Translations under genes and position numbers: made by a program
Assembly: GCA_029260115.1 (NCBI GenBank)
Contig: JAJDDW010000083.1
Span: 1 to 55,932 of the forward strand
Reading direction: 5' to 3'
DNA: 55,932 nucleotides
Origin: Phycisphaerae bacterium
GTDB taxonomy: Bacteria > Planctomycetota > Phycisphaerae > UBA1845
The notes under the pieces: model-generated
What the model saw: only the letters and a program-made list of their open reading frames with translations
Database searches by the model: none
Told to the model about the DNA's origin: nothing
Part shown: piece by piece, positions 53,701 to 55,932 of the stretch
Layout of the letters: each line of letters begins with the position of its first letter
Numbering within the stretch: position 1 is the stretch's first letter

Positions 53701-55504
53701 GCTGGGGGTAAGCATCGATCGCGACGCCAACACGATTTTGGATGAATGCCAATCGTCCTTACTCGTTCCTATGGACTTTCCAACCATAGCCGAAGCTATT
53801 GCCGCTGCAGCATCGGGAGATGTCATTGTGCTAGCACCCGGCAGCTACGGGGGAAGTGGTAATCTTTTTCTAGACTTCGATGGAAAGATACTAACCCTTC
53901 AGTGCGAAGGGAAACGAGAAGATTGCATCATAGATTGTGATGGCGAAAGATTTGCTTTTGACCTCAGCTTTGACGAAACCAACCTGTCTCGAATCGAGCG
54001 TCTAACGATGCGCAATTGCGGGGCGGCTGTTTCTATGGGGTTCGGCGCAAGTGCTACCATTCGTAACTGCGTAATCGAGAACAGTTATGGGGCGGCCATT
54101 TTCGGCTCACGTTCGCAGGCAGTAATTGAAGATTGTCTGATCACAGGTACAACTGGATTTGCAGCAATTAATTTCGTCACATCAGCGCCTACCATACGTC
54201 GCACACAAATTGTAGCTAATCAAGGCCGAGCGGTTTTCAGCGATGTAAGTACGGTCGATTTGCAGAGTTGCACTATCGCGGACAATGGGCGACTTGAAGG
54301 CGGCGGCCTTTTTATGCGGCGCAGCCAATATACGATCGACCATTGCACGATCGCTAACAACTTCGGCAGTATCGCCCCTGCGCTGGTGGTTAGTGACGCT
54401 GAGGTGTCCATATCGAATAGTATTATTTGGAATAATATCAAGTCTATCCGACCAGGAAACGCTTCGGACTCCAACAGTGCATGCGTGAATTTATTGTGCC
54501 CCAGCGAGCCTGCGATCATTGTCGTCAATAAATCTCTGTTATCCATGCGCGATACGCTTATCGAAGGTGGTGTATCGAGCATAGCCAGTGACGACACAAG
54601 CGTTTTGAGTATGGGGCAAGGGCTGATCGACACATCGCCCCGATTCGTCAAGGCTTCTAGGAAAAATGACGTCTTTACGGCATTAGCACTAAACAACTAC
54701 CACCTGGCTGCTAACTCGCCCTGCATCAATACGGGGCAACGACTATTCCAGGAGGAATCACCAGACATTGATCTTGATTCCCGCGTTATATTTTCTCGCA
54801 CCGACCTGGGCAGCGACGAGGCTCGCTCTTTTGCAGATTGTAATGGAAATGGGATTCCCGATGGACGAGACATTGTCACCGGTCGAAGTGCAGATTGTAA
54901 CACTAATGGACGGCCTGACGCCTGCGATATACTAACCGGTCTAAGTTTGGATGATGATGTCAATGGCACGCCAGACGAGTGCGAAATTGATGTCATCATA
55001 TTGGCGGGGCCCCGACATCTGGAACTGACTTTGGACAATTCAAATGTACCGATCGCACTGCGAATAGTTTCACCCGATTTTGATTCACTAGGTTGCGACA
55101 ATACTTTTGTCGGAGCGGACAATCAACTGCAAATAAATCCCTACTATCAAACGGCACAGGCATGGGAACCCGTTATCGTCAGCGGGCCTGCGATTCATAA
55201 CGACACCAATTACACTATCGAATTATGGACGATAAGTGGCGACACACCCACAACTATCCTTTCGCGGCAAGTACGCACCAATTTATCCGGCGATGTGAAC
55301 AGTGATGGGCTGATCAACGTGATCGATTTATTTAGCATCCTGCAGCAATCGAATTCTTCATGGGATGCACTGACACTCGCGCGGTTTGATCTCGCCCCGT
55401 GTCAGGCAGATGGGCTAATCGACGCGAACGATGTGTTGGTTGTGCTGCGCGAATTTGCGTCAGAATTTAATGTGCTACCATCATGTGTCATTGATTGCCC
55501 GTAG
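50756..55504 (+). CDS. Secreted subtilase with Cys-rich repeats, beta-helix and dockerin-like C-terminus
   Basis: 1582 residues from a GTG; an in-frame ATG at 50792 is also possible. The signal peptide ends near A-D-G-Q-E (about residue 53). A propeptide-like region precedes an S8 peptidase with the intact triad D225 (V-I-D-S-G-I-D), H280 (N-G-H-G-T-H) and S441 (G-T-S-M-A). Several D-C-N-x-N-G-x-x-D-x-C-D-I repeats follow in two blocks (about 495-590 and 840-1000) and return near 1360-1400. Residues about 1005-1330 look like a right-handed parallel beta-helix (pectate-lyase-like repeats). The end has G-D-V-N-S-D-G-L-I-N and D-A-N-D-V-L, like a dockerin pair. A multi-domain cell-surface or secreted protease. 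Targets unknown. Confidence 0.9.
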   Translation: MNDAICSRGGQSMHMRQRHLIFFPARKARTNYINLLMVAVALVAIAPADGQELTPGLPNQTMVSHGESALDLVNKVRDTQTNQAPAQPGNPVLAINHHPKRILVRFAQDCDSPQQQEIHDTIGCVKKIRNYRACPGLSLVEVDIPDYEHALSSYKQHPNVNYAEADILVQLNAVPNDPLLNQLWGMQNTGQTINGVIGLFGADIGAAYGWGQWTGDPNYRIAVIDSGIDFSHVDLAANLWTNPDEIPNNGIDDDENGYVDDIHGYDVVSEDGDPFDDNGHGTHVAGSIGAVGNNQIGVTGLNWHCQLVAVKAFGSDGRGFVSDVIEALEYVIANDINLSNNSYGFDTHSQALADTIASSQLIDHLFVAAAGNAVARNIDNFPVYPASYDLDNILVATATDSRDVLSIISNIGSRSVDVGAPGQEILSTFPGNSYAFLTGTSMACAYATGVAALLRSREPAMDALGVKQQIISTTRHIISLEGRSVSGGIIDMSAALGDCDRNTLFDRDEILAGAADCNLNNRLDICEPDCDQNGLIDACVISQQLDTDCNQNDIPDACDISNDMNLDCDANQILDACELIPETDINMNGVLDVCESCVIDADCINNNPCMRTRCLNNFCESTALVDVSCDDGNDCTENDLCLAGTCMGAIIPTVACGPLFTTMVGGVNGQILPNGPQSAVTASRGDELTIEFFGSRWSPRTLVAYNLLVDPVGYTSGTTGRVGPDLSGVAVLGAFINEFRSDYIFSGLAHITILFTDTIDFLEYIGVLLLEDDCAIDDDNPAYLGSLTVRVSDTASGTFQLCPQETFNSLPITFFIDCEDIFTIAPSELQCVTVNIPLGNCDRTPDCNHNGTWDVCDVAMGTSLDCNRNDIPDSCDMIALDSLDCNNNGIPDECDIESGIEADCDLNVVPDSCEPDCDGNGQTDACDILDGQAFDCNGNGTLDVCDIANETSRDCFDRGNGVPDECEADCNNNGEADTCDLALGVSIDRDANTILDECQSSLLVPMDFPTIAEAIAAAASGDVIVLAPGSYGGSGNLFLDFDGKILTLQCEGKREDCIIDCDGERFAFDLSFDETNLSRIERLTMRNCGAAVSMGFGASATIRNCVIENSYGAAIFGSRSQAVIEDCLITGTTGFAAINFVTSAPTIRRTQIVANQGRAVFSDVSTVDLQSCTIADNGRLEGGGLFMRRSQYTIDHCTIANNFGSIAPALVVSDAEVSISNSIIWNNIKSIRPGNASDSNSACVNLLCPSEPAIIVVNKSLLSMRDTLIEGGVSSIASDDTSVLSMGQGLIDTSPRFVKASRKNDVFTALALNNYHLAANSPCINTGQRLFQEESPDIDLDSRVIFSRTDLGSDEARSFADCNGNGIPDGRDIVTGRSADCNTNGRPDACDILTGLSLDDDVNGTPDECEIDVIILAGPRHLELTLDNSNVPIALRIVSPDFDSLGCDNTFVGADNQLQINPYYQTAQAWEPVIVSGPAIHNDTNYTIELWTISGDTPTTILSRQVRTNLSGDVNSDGLINVIDLFSILQQSNSSWDALTLARFDLAPCQADGLIDANDVLVVLREFASEFNVLPSCVIDCP

Positions 55505-55686
55505 AAATTTATTACCAGCTTTACTAACTGGAAACGCTATTAAACGCCTAATCATTCGGTATTATGCGTGATAGCTATCTCAACACGTTCAAAACGACAT
55601 AACTTTAGGCTTGTCTAGCCAATAGTCGATGGATAAAATGCGTATAGGAATTTCAACATTGACCATCACTCAAGAAAGAGGCCGCT

Positions 55687-55932
55687 ATGATCTATAAACT
55701 GTTGTCGTTTGGTTCGATCGTCGGCATCTTATCATGCTGTTTATTAGGTTGTCAGTCAAATAGCCAGGCCAGAGCACGCCTAACTGGCGATGCACAAGAC
55801 AGCCGATATGCGCCCGTTAGACTGGCGAGCTTTCGTACAAGTCCGTCTCTGATCCAAGACCCCCAGCCAAGTAATACTTCGAAGACAACTGCACCAGGCG
55901 CGGCCAAGACAACAATTGAAAAGCCAGTGCAG
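55687..55932 (+). CDS. Lipoprotein, N-terminal part, runs off the right edge
   Basis: 82 codons from an ATG with GAGG 6 bases upstream, open to the edge. The signal has a hydrophobic core (residues 4-20) and the lipobox L-L-G-C with Cys22. The mature part is polar and rich in Ser, Thr, Pro and Lys, like an unstructured linker. No domain recognised in the part present. Confidence 0.7.
   Translation, partial: MIYKLLSFGSIVGILSCCLLGCQSNSQARARLTGDAQDSRYAPVRLASFRTSPSLIQDPQPSNTSKTTAPGAAKTTIEKPVQ

Overview
The window looks like chromosome from a planctomycete, probably of the Phycisphaerae or a related lineage. The evidence is the family mix: a zinc-ribbon membrane protein, giant secreted proteins with GACC repeats and Asp/Asn/Cys-rich repeats, an IPTL-CTERM-like sorting tail, and a bc/Nap respiratory cluster resembling those of anaerobic planctomycetes. 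The taxonomy is inferred from these families; no marker gene comparison was possible. The left edge cuts an IS110-family transposase.

Region A (1.8-11.8 kb, plus strand) is a tight nine-gene cluster: a GcvH-like lipoyl protein, a COG0523 (CobW-type) GTPase, a stand-alone HdrA N-terminal-like protein, a 4Fe-4S protein, a radical SAM enzyme, a DUF116-polyprenyl synthase fusion, a prenyltransferase-beta-like protein, a squalene-hopene-cyclase-like protein with an intact DxDDT motif, and a cysteine desulfurase. Most junctions overlap or nearly touch. It reads as a pathway that makes a cyclised isoprenoid and modifies it with radical, Fe-S or sulfur chemistry. I do not recognise it as a described pathway.

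Region B (11.8-28.7 kb, minus strand) is one long respiratory operon. In transcription order it encodes an Rrf2/NsrR-like regulator with its own dyad operator, a GltD-like FAD/Fe-S oxidoreductase, Rieske protein, fused cytochrome b, a decaheme cytochrome c, NapA, two NapG/F-type ferredoxins, a NapH-type membrane protein with a fused periplasmic domain, a second NapH-type protein with three YHS/TRASH modules, a third ferredoxin and a hemerythrin. NapB and NapC are absent. The Rieske/cytochrome b/multiheme c unit probably carries quinol electrons to NapA.

Region C (28.9-33.5 kb) has a glycosyltransferase, an ECF sigma/anti-sigma pair, and a DUF3179 gene. An in-frame UGA in the DUF3179 gene sits exactly where the family has its conserved Cys and is followed by a bacterial-SECIS-like hairpin. 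It is a strong selenoprotein candidate and the most surprising single item in the window. A GT4 glycosyltransferase closes the region.

Region D (33.8-55.9 kb) is mixed: a 1371-residue secreted repeat protein, a GGDEF/HD-GYP signalling protein, an HNH nuclease, an extended SDR, housekeeping prfA and rpmE (with a clear terminator between them), asparagine synthase, a TPR lipoprotein, a stand-alone LigD phosphoesterase domain, a cheX-cheY pair behind a possible attenuator, an HU-like protein, small lipoproteins, and a 1582-residue subtilase/beta-helix/dockerin mosaic.
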